The position numbers and the translations under genes were made by a program. A stretch of DNA of 8,082 nucleotides from assembly GCA_029864805.1 (NCBI GenBank), contig JAOTSS010000075.1, forward strand, positions 1-8,082, written 5' to 3'. Origin of the DNA: Candidatus Nitrosopumilus sp. GTDB taxonomy: Archaea > Thermoproteota > Nitrososphaeria > Nitrososphaerales > Nitrosopumilaceae. Below the pieces are notes generated by a model, which worked only from the letters and a program-made list of their open reading frames with translations, ran no database searches and had not been told where the DNA came from. Of this stretch, positions 1 to 5,211 are shown one piece after another. The stretch's first letter is position 1. Each line of letters starts with the position of its first letter.

Positions 1-54
1 ACACTGCTTGAAAAGTAATACAAAAAATAACACTAGAAGAAGAACAAGTCAAAG

Positions 55-62
55 TGTAAATA
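55..62 (+). promoter_or_regulatory. TATA-like box of the membrane-protein gene
   Basis: TGTAAATA is centred about 25 nt upstream of the ATG at 84. That spacing would put the transcript start at or next to the start codon. The match to an archaeal TATA box (TTTAAATA-like) is imperfect. Confidence 0.4.
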
Positions 63-83
63 CAACAAATCGTGAAAAAAATC

Positions 84-428
84 ATGAGTGATATGCGATT
101 TATAATCATTGGAATTGTATTAATTTTTGTAGGTTTTCTCATCCTAGGTGCATTTGGACATAATTATCAAGCAGCAACTTTTGAATCAAATGAGTTTGGA
201 ACATGTTATGAGTATTCAGATGATTTACCCCCAGTAGAAATCGATTGTTCATTTAAGATATTTGATCAGACGGTTTTCTTTGGAATGGTTTTAGGATTTA
301 TTGGAGCCGGCATAATTGCCTTAATTAAAGGTGTTAAAGGAGACTGGGATAACAAGGTCAAACCTGAAGACATGGTAGGCCCAGGTGGAAAACAAAACGA
401 AAATTCAGATGATTCAGATAAAGACTAA
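84..428 (+). CDS. Small two-helix membrane protein, unknown function
   Basis: I do not recognise this 114-residue protein. It has two hydrophobic segments, about residues 6-23 and 63-82. Between them is a roughly 40-residue loop with Cys41 and Cys55, which could form a disulfide if the loop is outside the cell. Lys/Arg near the first helix (MSDMRF) and after the second (IKGVKGDWDNKVK) predict both termini inside. The cytoplasmic tail is hydrophilic and ends in an acidic Asp/Ser/Lys stretch. The frame stays open upstream to a GTG at 72, but I chose the ATG at 84: a TATA-like TGTAAATA lies about 25 nt before it, matching other genes here, and no ribosome binding site favours the GTG. ATG 93 is also possible. 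It is the only plus-strand gene in the left half and is followed by a T6 tract, so it is probably transcribed alone. Confidence 0.75.
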   Translation: MSDMRFIIIGIVLIFVGFLILGAFGHNYQAATFESNEFGTCYEYSDDLPPVEIDCSFKIFDQTVFFGMVLGFIGAGIIALIKGVKGDWDNKVKPEDMVGPGGKQNENSDDSDKD

Positions 429-674
429 ACAGATTTTTTAGACTTTGCTTTCTCATAATCTTGGAATTATCTTCTTCTAATCTTTGAAAATATACTATTT
501 TAGGACATATAATAAAACAAAAATCATCAAATCTCATTATGTTACACCCTGTAAAGTCAAAAGGTGGATTGTTGTTCTGGTATTATCTAGATTTAACCCA
601 CATCTAATCCACAAAAGATGCTAACATATCATTACAAATTAAATATTTAACCTTGATGAATGATTTGTGTTTTT
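429..674. other. Non-coding gap with palindromes; possible small RNA on + strand
   Basis: No convincing gene is present in these 246 nt. Visible structure: a TATA-like CATATAATAAAA at 506-517; the short palindrome TTACA-CCC-TGTAA at 542-554; 7-nt inverted-repeat arms GTGGATT (564-570) and AATCCAC (606-612); the perfect palindrome TTAAATATTTAA at 639-650; and a T7 tract at 670-676 in plus-strand sense. Together these allow a plus-strand transcript from about 537 to 676, but there is no family I can name. The gap lies between the 3' ends of two convergent genes, so any promoter in it would belong to something unannotated. Confidence 0.35.
434..439 (+). terminator. Oligo-T terminator of the membrane-protein gene
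   Basis: A run of six T starts 6 nt after the stop codon, with no hairpin. Archaeal RNA polymerase terminates at such oligo-T tracts without a stem-loop. Confidence 0.5.
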
Positions 675-1082
675 TTACGCACGGTTGCAATATTCAAAAT
701 TTTTGGATCCAGATTCAAGAATTTTTTTCATTGAATTAAACATTTCACTAATCTCAGTCACTCTTTGATCAAATTGCTCATCAGTAATCTCATCAGGTTT
801 GTTTAAAGTAATTACAACTTCAGAAAAGTCGCCATTTGACACCACCCGCATTGGAACATCCCAAGAAGAGTCCTCATCAATATATTGATGATCTAAAATT
901 CCTTTGGATTTATCCTCGTTAAACTTAAGCTTGGATTTACCATGAGGCCCAGTAAACGACCACCAACCAGCATCGTTGATTTTCGCATCAGGTATCATTT
1001 TAGGAGGTAATTGTAAAATGGCATCAAATGCATCGCCAATTTTCTTCTCTACAGTAATTGAAATGGTTCTAGATCTGCTCAC
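675..1082 (-). CDS. SRPBCC/START-like small ligand-binding protein
   Basis: This 135-residue protein has the length and pattern of a single SRPBCC (polyketide-cyclase/START-like) fold. A first strand (RTISITVEKK) leads into a short helix (GDAFDAIL). Alternating strands follow, with Trp40-Trp41, the GPHGKSKLKF strand, DHQYID, and VPMRVVSNGDFSEVVITL. A long C-terminal helix (about 101-123) closes the domain. The fold normally makes a hydrophobic cavity for a small ligand. No catalytic residue is evident, so the ligand is unknown. The start is GTG: no in-frame ATG lies upstream, and a TTTTTAAT box sits about 24 nt before it, fitting a leaderless transcript. The last 10 residues (KNFEYCNRA region) extend past the predicted helix. 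The assignment rests on fold pattern, not on a recognised orthologue. Confidence 0.7.
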   Translation of the reverse strand: MSRSRTISITVEKKIGDAFDAILQLPPKMIPDAKINDAGWWSFTGPHGKSKLKFNEDKSKGILDHQYIDEDSSWDVPMRVVSNGDFSEVVITLNKPDEITDEQFDQRVTEISEMFNSMKKILESGSKNFEYCNRA

Positions 1083-1102
1083 AATGAGATTATCAAAGCA
1101 GG

Positions 1103-1110
1103 ATTAAAAA
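1103..1110 (-). promoter_or_regulatory. TATA-like box of the SRPBCC gene
   Basis: TTTTTAAT on the minus strand is centred about 24 nt upstream of the GTG start at 1082. The same T tract lies just after the stop of the upstream 58-residue gene, so it may both end that transcript and place the promoter of the next. Confidence 0.45.
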
Positions 1111-1148
1111 GGATATAGTAGAAATAATAGGAATCAATACTACTAGGA

Positions 1149-1325
1149 CTATTTGTTGAGAAATTCCTTAATTTTCTTTAGGTTTACAACATTGGATTCA
1201 TGAAACATCATCATGGATTCATATAACGAATCTGGTAAAACAGTTTTGAGATTATTAACTAGTTCGTCACCGCTGGTAATCATGTTGTCAATGAGTTTAT
1301 CAATTTCGTTTTTTTCATCAACCAT
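1149..1325 (-). CDS. 58-residue helical protein, unknown function
   Basis: This short gene falls below a 60-codon cut-off, but I consider it real. It runs from an ATG (MVDEKNEIDKLIDNMITSGD...) to a TAG and reads as a soluble, probably all-helical protein. Acidic and basic residues alternate with Leu/Ile at heptad-like spacing in residues 2-32, a Met-Met-Met run sits at 38-40, and a basic helix (NLKKIKEFLNK) ends it. A TTTAATTA box is centred about 27 nt before the ATG, the spacing seen for several other genes in the window. It precedes the SRPBCC gene on the same strand with a 66-nt gap that contains that gene's own promoter, so co-transcription is not required. I do not recognise the family and infer no function. 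Its lack of membrane segments, cysteines or a nucleotide-binding motif leaves a protein-protein role as the simplest guess. Confidence 0.65.
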   Translation of the reverse strand: MVDEKNEIDKLIDNMITSGDELVNNLKTVLPDSLYESMMMFHESNVVNLKKIKEFLNK

Positions 1326-1348
1326 ATGAATAGAATAAAAGTTAATCT

Positions 1349-1356
1349 TAATTAAA
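1349..1356 (-). promoter_or_regulatory. TATA-like box of the 58-residue gene
   Basis: TTTAATTA on the minus strand is centred about 27 nt upstream of the ATG at 1325. It supports both the start choice and the reality of this small gene. Confidence 0.45.
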
Positions 1357-1692
1357 TATTAAAAAAGAAGATTGAATGCATCGTATATGCAAATTTGAAA
1401 TTCAAGTATATGATCAAAATAGAACATTTTAGATTAACATGTATGATTCAAGAAGATCCAAAATTCATAATGAGCACGTTTTTTGTGTAATGAGTCGAAT
1501 TTTCATCATTAATTTGATATTTAACGAACAGCATACAAGAATAATTTTTAGAAGTTCCCAAATTAAAACAAGAAAGCATGTTATAAAAAAATAATGAACA
1601 ATGTTTTGAAAACAGACGAGAAATATTGACATATTCTTTCATGTTTAAAACGTAAAATAACACGTAGATAACTACAAGTAATTAAAATAACA

Positions 1693-1712
1693 AAATGAAT
1701 ATTTATTCATTT
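1693..1712. repeat. Inverted repeat with 9-bp arms, 2-bp spacer
   Basis: The arms AAATGAATA and TATTCATTT are exact reverse complements around a central TT. The repeat lies about 18 nt past the T6 tract that follows the 142-residue gene and far from any start codon. It could be a hairpin stabilising a 3' end, or a dimeric-regulator site for something unannotated. In such A+T-rich DNA a chance origin is possible. Confidence 0.5.
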
Positions 1713-1729
1713 AAATCATATGAGAAAAT

Positions 1730-1735
1730 AAAAAA
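1730..1735 (-). terminator. Oligo-T terminator of the 142-residue gene
   Basis: In the transcript sense this is CCTTTTTTATTTTC, with T6 starting about 15 nt after the stop codon. No stem-loop precedes it. Confidence 0.45.
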
Positions 1736-1750
1736 GGTCGGAATAAAGGA

Positions 1751-2179
1751 TTATGTTCTTTCTCTAATTGCATGATCATGTAGTAATCTTGCCTCTTGCC
1801 ATGAATACCATACAAAATTCCATATCAAATCATCTATATTCTGGCGTTGTTTTTCTGTGAGTTGTCTATCACGTAAATTGAAAATCACCTTACCTCGCAT
1901 AGTTCCGAGTCTAACTCCCAGCATAACACATTCCCGGTTATTTTTAGGCAGTGTTCTGCCTCTAAAATTATCAGGACTCGAATCAAAAATTTCAAAGTGG
2001 TCTGCATGCCACTGAAATTGAGATTTCCTGAAAACCTCAAGAATTAACGACACGGTATCGTAATCTAATTTTTTTTTATCCAATTTTTCTTTTATTAGAT
2101 CTTCAGATACTTGTTTTCTTTCTCTACTGAGTTTTTTCTTCAACTCTGCATAGGACTTTGATTTAATATTTTCATTCAC
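1751..2179 (-). CDS. Conserved-looking hypothetical protein, 142 aa
   Basis: I do not recognise this protein. It begins with a highly charged, Lys-rich helix (residues about 4-40, many K/E/L), probably a coiled coil. A compact part follows with aromatic and His residues (FQWHADHFEIFD about 55-66). Next come likely beta strands (ECVMLGVRLGTMRGKVIFNLRD) and a C-terminal helix rich in Trp (DDLIWNFVWYSWQEARLLHDH). There is no signal peptide and no membrane segment. The start is a GTG; no in-frame ATG lies between it and the neighbouring gene. The Lrp/AsnC-type gene lies 52 nt upstream on the same strand. A TATA-like box is weak here (CTTAAGTT about 26 nt up), so it could instead be read through from that gene. 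The downstream oligo-T tract ends the unit. The His and Trp residues could suggest ligand binding, but that is a guess. Confidence 0.7.
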   Translation of the reverse strand: MNENIKSKSYAELKKKLSRERKQVSEDLIKEKLDKKKLDYDTVSLILEVFRKSQFQWHADHFEIFDSSPDNFRGRTLPKNNRECVMLGVRLGTMRGKVIFNLRDRQLTEKQRQNIDDLIWNFVWYSWQEARLLHDHAIRERT

Positions 2180-2231
2180 ATATTTTCGGCATGGAATTGT
2201 GAACTTAAGCGTATGGATAGAGTTTAAAATC

Positions 2232-2465
2232 TCAATTATCTTTTTTTATCAAAGTTGCAGTTGAACGGACATTTTTTAGTTTTTGAATATTCCAGGAGAC
2301 AATCTCTCGTATCTTTTCAAAATTTTCTGCTTGTAACTTTACTAACATGTCATGAGTTCCAATTGTTTCAAAAACGTCTACAACTTGTTCAAGTTCCTTT
2401 AACTGCTCTATAATTGCAGTTTCAGCACCCAGCTCACAATTTAACATCACATATGCATCAGTCAT
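2232..2465 (-). CDS. Stand-alone Lrp/AsnC ligand-binding (RAM) domain protein
   Basis: The 77 residues form one beta-alpha-beta-beta-alpha-beta Lrp/AsnC effector domain. It has a first strand (MTDAYVMLNCE), a helix (AETAIIEQLKEL), two strands (VVDVFETIG and HDMLVKLQAE) around the conserved G-x-x-D turn at Gly36-Thr-His-Asp39, a second helix (NFEKIREIVSWNIQKL) and a last strand (VRSTATLI). The usual N-terminal helix-turn-helix is absent, so it cannot bind DNA alone. Members of this stand-alone class are known to form oligomers and bind amino acids or similar small molecules, and may pair with full-length Lrp proteins. The ATG start is supported by a TTTAAATAA box about 26 nt upstream. It sits between a nitroreductase gene and an unknown gene on the same strand but appears to have its own promoter. 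The effector is unknown. Confidence 0.88.
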   Translation of the reverse strand: MTDAYVMLNCELGAETAIIEQLKELEQVVDVFETIGTHDMLVKLQAENFEKIREIVSWNIQKLKNVRSTATLIKKDN

Positions 2466-2486
2466 GAACTAAACAATAATCCCTGA

Positions 2487-2495
2487 TTATTTAAA
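2487..2495 (-). promoter_or_regulatory. TATA box of the Lrp/AsnC-domain gene
   Basis: TTTAAATAA on the minus strand is centred about 26 nt upstream of the ATG at 2465. This is the best TATA match in the window and fits a leaderless transcript. Confidence 0.55.
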
Positions 2496-2517
2496 GATGG
2501 AGGATTCTAGACAGTCT

Positions 2518-3165
2518 TTACCACGCTACATGAACCAATTCTTTGAGATTTCTTCTAGGTTTAGGGAATTTAGTTTGTTCCGGATATCCAATACAGAGTA
2601 TAGATGATGGGACCAGATCAGTTCCAATAACGTCCATTACTTTTTGTTCATCAAACATACCTATCCAAATTGAACTTAACCCCAAGGCCTGAGCTGCAAG
2701 TTGAGAATACCCCGCAGCTAGGGTTGCATCCTGAATTGCAAATTTTTTAAGAATGTAATCTGGAAAATCAAATTTAACTCTAGAAGGGTTTTTGCAGAAA
2801 ACAAACACAGCAGGGGCATTAACGTAAGGTTGTTTATTACATGCTTCAACCAGTAGTTTTTTCTTCTCTATACCTTTAACATAAAATATTTCAAATCCCT
2901 GATAATTTCCAGCAGTAGGAGCAGTATCTGCTGCTGCAATAATTTTATCTATCTTTGTAGTTTCAACTGGCTTGTCTGAAAATTTTCTTGTTGAACGTCT
3001 CTTTGCCATTACAGCAAACAAATCAGTATCTACAACTTCAGTTGGTCCAGATTTTAAGATAAAGTCGAGCAATTGATTTCGGACATCTGAATCAGGAGTT
3101 TCTGTAGTTTCCGGGGGCTCATATCCCAAAGGATAGATTTTTTCTCCCTCACTTTTGTCACTCAT
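2518..3165 (-). CDS. Nitroreductase-family FMN oxidoreductase
   Basis: This 215-residue protein carries the marks of the FMN-dependent nitroreductase family, whose members reduce nitro groups, quinones, flavins or other acceptors with NAD(P)H as homodimers. Visible motifs are the phosphate/flavin-binding RRSTRKF at 56-62; APTAGNYQGFEIFYV at 82-96, where Ser is replaced by Thr-Ala before Gly-Asn; the central helix and strand QDATLAAGYSQLAAQALG at 145-162 followed by SSIWIGMFD; and the tail IGYPEQ...PKPRRNLKELVH at 192-212, typical of the family. The first 50 residues precede the usual core and are charged and Pro-rich, so they may be a flexible arm or dimer swap. The ATG is supported by a CTTTAATA box about 26 nt upstream. 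The substrate cannot be read from sequence. No partner enzyme is adjacent, so it may act in general redox or detoxification. Confidence 0.9.
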   Translation of the reverse strand: MSDKSEGEKIYPLGYEPPETTETPDSDVRNQLLDFILKSGPTEVVDTDLFAVMAKRRSTRKFSDKPVETTKIDKIIAAADTAPTAGNYQGFEIFYVKGIEKKKLLVEACNKQPYVNAPAVFVFCKNPSRVKFDFPDYILKKFAIQDATLAAGYSQLAAQALGLSSIWIGMFDEQKVMDVIGTDLVPSSILCIGYPEQTKFPKPRRNLKELVHVAW

Positions 3166-3187
3166 AATGAATTTATGGGAAATATCC

Positions 3188-3195
3188 TATTAAAG
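3188..3195 (-). promoter_or_regulatory. TATA box of the nitroreductase gene
   Basis: CTTTAATA on the minus strand is centred about 26 nt upstream of the ATG at 3165. A T5 tract at 3202-3206 just upstream may end the transcript of the preceding zinc-protein gene. Confidence 0.5.
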
Positions 3196-3227
3196 AATTA
3201 TAAAAATTCAGATAGCATCTAAATTCA

Positions 3228-3419
3228 TCATTCAGATTCAAAGCAATCACAACCAGAAGTACAAGGTTTATTCATCACACCATCACATGTACCCAATTCA
3301 TTATGCATGATTCTATGATGCCCACATATTTTACATTTTTCTCTGAAATGAGCAATTAATTCAGCAAGTGAAATTGCAGATTCTTGAATCTTTAATTCAG
3401 TCTCTTTAGTCACAATCAT
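3228..3419 (-). CDS. Small Cys/His-rich putative zinc-binding protein
   Basis: This 63-residue protein has an N-terminal amphipathic helix (about 5-27). Its C-terminal half carries six Cys and three His: Cys29-x2-Cys32, His34, His35, His39, Cys45, Cys53, Cys57 and Cys59. The C-x2-C-G-H-x4-H start and the final C-x3-C-x-C resemble compact zinc-ribbon or zinc-knuckle modules, and there are enough ligands for two metal ions. It may act as a DNA-, RNA- or protein-binding adaptor; which one is not visible. The frame allows a TTG start 3 codons upstream (3428), but I prefer the ATG at 3417-3419: a TATA-like box (GTTTAAAG, 3437-3444) lies about 21 nt before the ATG and would be far too close to the TTG. 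It is the first of the leftward series and lies 62 nt before the nitroreductase start. Confidence 0.75.
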   Translation of the reverse strand: MIVTKETELKIQESAISLAELIAHFREKCKICGHHRIMHNELGTCDGVMNKPCTSGCDCFESE

Positions 3420-3436
3420 TTTTGTCAATCAAGTTA

Positions 3437-3444
3437 CTTTAAAC
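3437..3444 (-). promoter_or_regulatory. TATA-like box of the zinc-protein gene
   Basis: GTTTAAAG on the minus strand is centred 21-22 nt upstream of the preferred ATG at 3419. This is slightly closer than the 24-28 nt seen for the other genes. Confidence 0.35.
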
Positions 3445-3637
3445 ATTTTGAACCGTCAAAGTATCAAACTCCTAAAAAAATTTGAAAATATGAAGATTGT
3501 AAAATATATCAACAAAAGGAGTCACAGGGAATTTTTTATCATATTGGAGCATCATGTACCATTGTATTTTACTTGCTTTTCACAAATTGTTATCAATTAT
3601 ACGAAGATCATTGTTTTTATGTTTCGTAAAACCCAAT

Positions 3638-3722
3638 TGGCGCTGAGAAAGGGATTCGAGCCCCTGCACGCTTGCGCGTAGCCGTTTTCGAGACGGCCGC
3701 CGTACCACTTGGCTATCTCAGC
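3638..3722 (-). tRNA. tRNA-Ser (anticodon CGA), CCA encoded
   Basis: The 85-nt gene folds as a complete class II tRNA. Its parts are the acceptor stem GCTGAGA/TCTCAGC; a 3-bp D stem GCC/GGC with loop AAGTGGTAC; the anticodon stem GCCGT/ACGGC with loop CTCGAAA, giving anticodon CGA (complement of 3688-3690) that reads UCG serine codons; a long variable arm with ACGC-GCAA-GCGT; and the T stem AGGGG/CCCTT. Discriminator G73 and the long variable arm are the identity marks of tRNA-Ser. The 3' CCA is encoded at 3638-3640. No intron is present. The T loop reads CTCGAAT, so position 54 is C rather than the nearly universal T. A TATA-like box lies 25 nt upstream, so transcription probably does not depend on the 90-residue gene 40 nt before it. 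Confidence 0.96.
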
Positions 3723-3741
3723 ATCTAATCTAAAATTATCT

Positions 3742-3752
3742 CCATAATAAAG
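3742..3752 (-). promoter_or_regulatory. TATA-like box of tRNA-Ser
   Basis: CTTTATTATGG on the minus strand is centred 25 nt upstream of the first base of the mature tRNA. This implies a 5' leader of only a few nucleotides or none. Confidence 0.4.
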
Positions 3753-3762
3753 CAAATCAGAA

Positions 3763-4035
3763 TTAAAATTTAGATATTTTATCAATATCAATGAGTTCAT
3801 CTTTGAATTTCTTTTTAATTTGCTCTCTAGTCTCATTCCATTCATCATCAGATATCACATCAGTGAAAATAGAATGAAATCCGTCAAATGTAGCCATATT
3901 CAAAACAGATCGAACCTTCTTTTTTTCTGATTCAGAGAAAGGAAAGTATGAAATAATCTTAGAAATTAAATTATAATCATACCGTATTTCAAAAATTTTA
4001 TCTTCTAAATAATTTGGAAAATCTATTTTATCCAC
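3763..4035 (-). CDS. Hypothetical protein, 90 aa
   Basis: I do not recognise this protein. It is soluble, mostly helical by composition and highly charged. It has an aromatic-rich N-terminal half (DFPNYLEDKIFEIRYDYN, then ISKIISYFPFS), a Lys-rich middle (SESEKKKVRSVLNM) and a helical C-terminus (DDEWNETREQIKKKFKDEL). No metal, nucleotide or membrane motif is visible. The start is GTG, preceded by a TTTTAATA box about 29 nt upstream and sharing a 112-nt divergent intergenic region with the FEN1 gene. The tRNA-Ser follows 40 nt downstream on the same strand. The divergent arrangement does not by itself imply a link to DNA repair. Confidence 0.65.
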   Translation of the reverse strand: MDKIDFPNYLEDKIFEIRYDYNLISKIISYFPFSESEKKKVRSVLNMATFDGFHSIFTDVISDDEWNETREQIKKKFKDELIDIDKISKF

Positions 4036-4060
4036 GATGATTTTTAATCAATTACAGGCA

Positions 4061-4068
4061 TATTAAAA
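4061..4068 (-). promoter_or_regulatory. TATA-like box of the 90-residue gene
   Basis: TTTTAATA on the minus strand is centred about 29 nt upstream of the GTG start at 4035. It lies in the divergent region shared with the FEN1 gene. Confidence 0.35.
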
Positions 4069-4147
4069 TCGATTTTAAAAAATTGGAAAGAATGGAGACA
4101 GTAAGAAAAAGATAAACACAAAATAGCTCAAAAATTCAACAAATTCT

Positions 4148-5170
4148 ATGGGATTAAATCTCAAAGATTTAGTGGTAAGGGAAAAAACAACTCTGGAAGC
4201 ATTTTCTACCAAAGTAATCGCAATTGATGCATACAATGCAATATACCAATTCCTAGCAAGTATTAGAGGGCCAGATGGATTACAACTAACAGATTCTGAA
4301 GGTAGAATTACCAGTCACTTAAGCGGTTTACTTTACAGAAATGTCAACTTTCTCTCATTGGGGATTAAACCAGTGTATGTTTTCGATGGAAAGCCACCAT
4401 CACTAAAAACAGCAGAAATTGAGCGTAGAAAACAAACCAAAAAAGATGCAACTGTAAAATATGAAAAAGCTATTGCTGAAGGAAACATGGAGGATGCAAG
4501 GAAATTTGCACAACAGACCACCAGCATGAAAGACGGTATGGTAAAAGAATCAAAAAAATTTCTAACATATTTTGGAATTCCATACATAGATGCACCATCT
4601 GAAGGAGAGGCAACAGCTGCACACTTGACAAATACAGGGCAAGCATATGCATCTGCCAGCCAAGACTATGATTCAATTTTATGTGGTGCAAAGCGATTGG
4701 TAAGAAATTTTACAAGTAGTGGAAGACGAAAAATTCCAAACAGAAATACCTACATCGATGTTCTTCCAGAAATCATTGAAACGCAGAAGACGCTAGATGT
4801 TATCGGATTAACAAGAGAGGAATTAATTGATGTGGGAATTTTAATTGGGACTGATTTTAATCCAAATGGTTTTGAAAGGATTGGTCCAAAAACTGCAATG
4901 AAAATGATAAAGCAGTATTCAAGATTAGAAGACATCCCACAAATACAAGAGCAATTACAGGAAATAGATTTTCAACAAATACGACAAATATTTCTAAATC
5001 CAGATGTAGCAGATGTAGATGAAATTGTATTTAATGAAGTGGATTATGATGGGATAACTAGCTATCTGGTAAATGAGAGAAGTTTCTCAGGAGATAGAAT
5101 TCAATCAACACTAAACAGACTAAAAAAAGCACTAGAGAAAAAGAGTCAAAATCTAGATCAGTGGTTTTGA
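4148..5170 (+). CDS. fen: Flap endonuclase 1 (FEN1)
   Basis: This is a full-length 340-residue archaeal FEN1, a structure-specific 5' nuclease. It removes 5' flaps during Okazaki-fragment maturation and long-patch base-excision repair, working with PCNA. The XPG N region begins MGLNLKDLV, with the N-terminal Gly2 exposed. Metal ligands of the two-metal active site are all present: Asp27 (VIAIDAYN), Asp80 (YVFDGKPP), Glu152 and Glu154 (APSEGEA), Asp173 and Asp175 (SQDYDS), Asp236 (IGTDFN). The helical clamp/arch lies at about 88-135. The helix-hairpin-helix ([12 protein letters not shown], about 244-255) binds duplex DNA. The C-terminus SQNLDQWF (333-340) is the PCNA-interacting peptide, with Ser where Gln is usual. 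The ATG start matches the family. No Shine-Dalgarno is seen, and a weak A/T-rich element (about 4110-4117) is 34 nt upstream. Confidence 0.97.
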   Translation: MGLNLKDLVVREKTTLEAFSTKVIAIDAYNAIYQFLASIRGPDGLQLTDSEGRITSHLSGLLYRNVNFLSLGIKPVYVFDGKPPSLKTAEIERRKQTKKDATVKYEKAIAEGNMEDARKFAQQTTSMKDGMVKESKKFLTYFGIPYIDAPSEGEATAAHLTNTGQAYASASQDYDSILCGAKRLVRNFTSSGRRKIPNRNTYIDVLPEIIETQKTLDVIGLTREELIDVGILIGTDFNPNGFERIGPKTAMKMIKQYSRLEDIPQIQEQLQEIDFQQIRQIFLNPDVADVDEIVFNEVDYDGITSYLVNERSFSGDRIQSTLNRLKKALEKKSQNLDQWF

Positions 5171-5181
5171 AAATATTTCAA

Positions 5182-5189
5182 TTTAATAA
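5182..5189 (+). promoter_or_regulatory. TATA box of the PAS-protein gene
   Basis: TTTAATAA is centred about 26 nt upstream of the ATG at 5212. It lies within the 41-nt gap after FEN1, so the PAS gene is likely transcribed on its own as a leaderless message. Confidence 0.5.
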
Positions 5190-5211
5190 CTAGTCAATCT
5201 AATTTTAAAAA

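Larger units (their letters stand above)
1326..1750. other. 425-nt very A+T-rich gap without a convincing gene
   Basis: Only short open frames occur here, and their composition does not look like the neighbouring proteins. The gap holds the promoter of the 58-residue gene at its left end and the terminator of the 142-residue gene at its right end. It also contains two symmetric elements. One is TTGAA-A-TTCAA at 1395-1405, flanked directly or nearly so by two direct copies of GTATATG (1383-1389 and 1406-1412). The other is an inverted repeat with 9-bp arms at 1693-1712. Nothing else is recognisable. Confidence 0.6.

Noticed and set aside
1..18. Open codons ending in TAA at 16-18 on the + strand could be the tail of an upstream gene
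   Set aside because: Six codons are too few to support a call; chance is as likely.
359..537. 59-codon open frame on the - strand starting at 537
   Set aside because: It runs antisense into the 3' end of the membrane-protein gene and lacks a TATA-like box at the usual distance.
654..659. TGATGA resembling box C of a C/D guide RNA
   Set aside because: No CTGA box D follows at the required spacing, and no second C'/D' pair is present.
1439..1591. Short basic open frame on the + strand in the same gap
   Set aside because: Overlaps the other doubtful frame antisense and has no convincing promoter or recognisable motif.
1448..1663. 71-codon open frame on the - strand
   Set aside because: Composition (Phe, Tyr, Cys, Asn, Ser-rich) looks like translated A+T-rich spacer, and there is no promoter at the spacing used by the neighbours.
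3448..3681. 77-codon open frame on the + strand
   Set aside because: Its end runs antisense through the clear tRNA-Ser gene and its composition is not protein-like.
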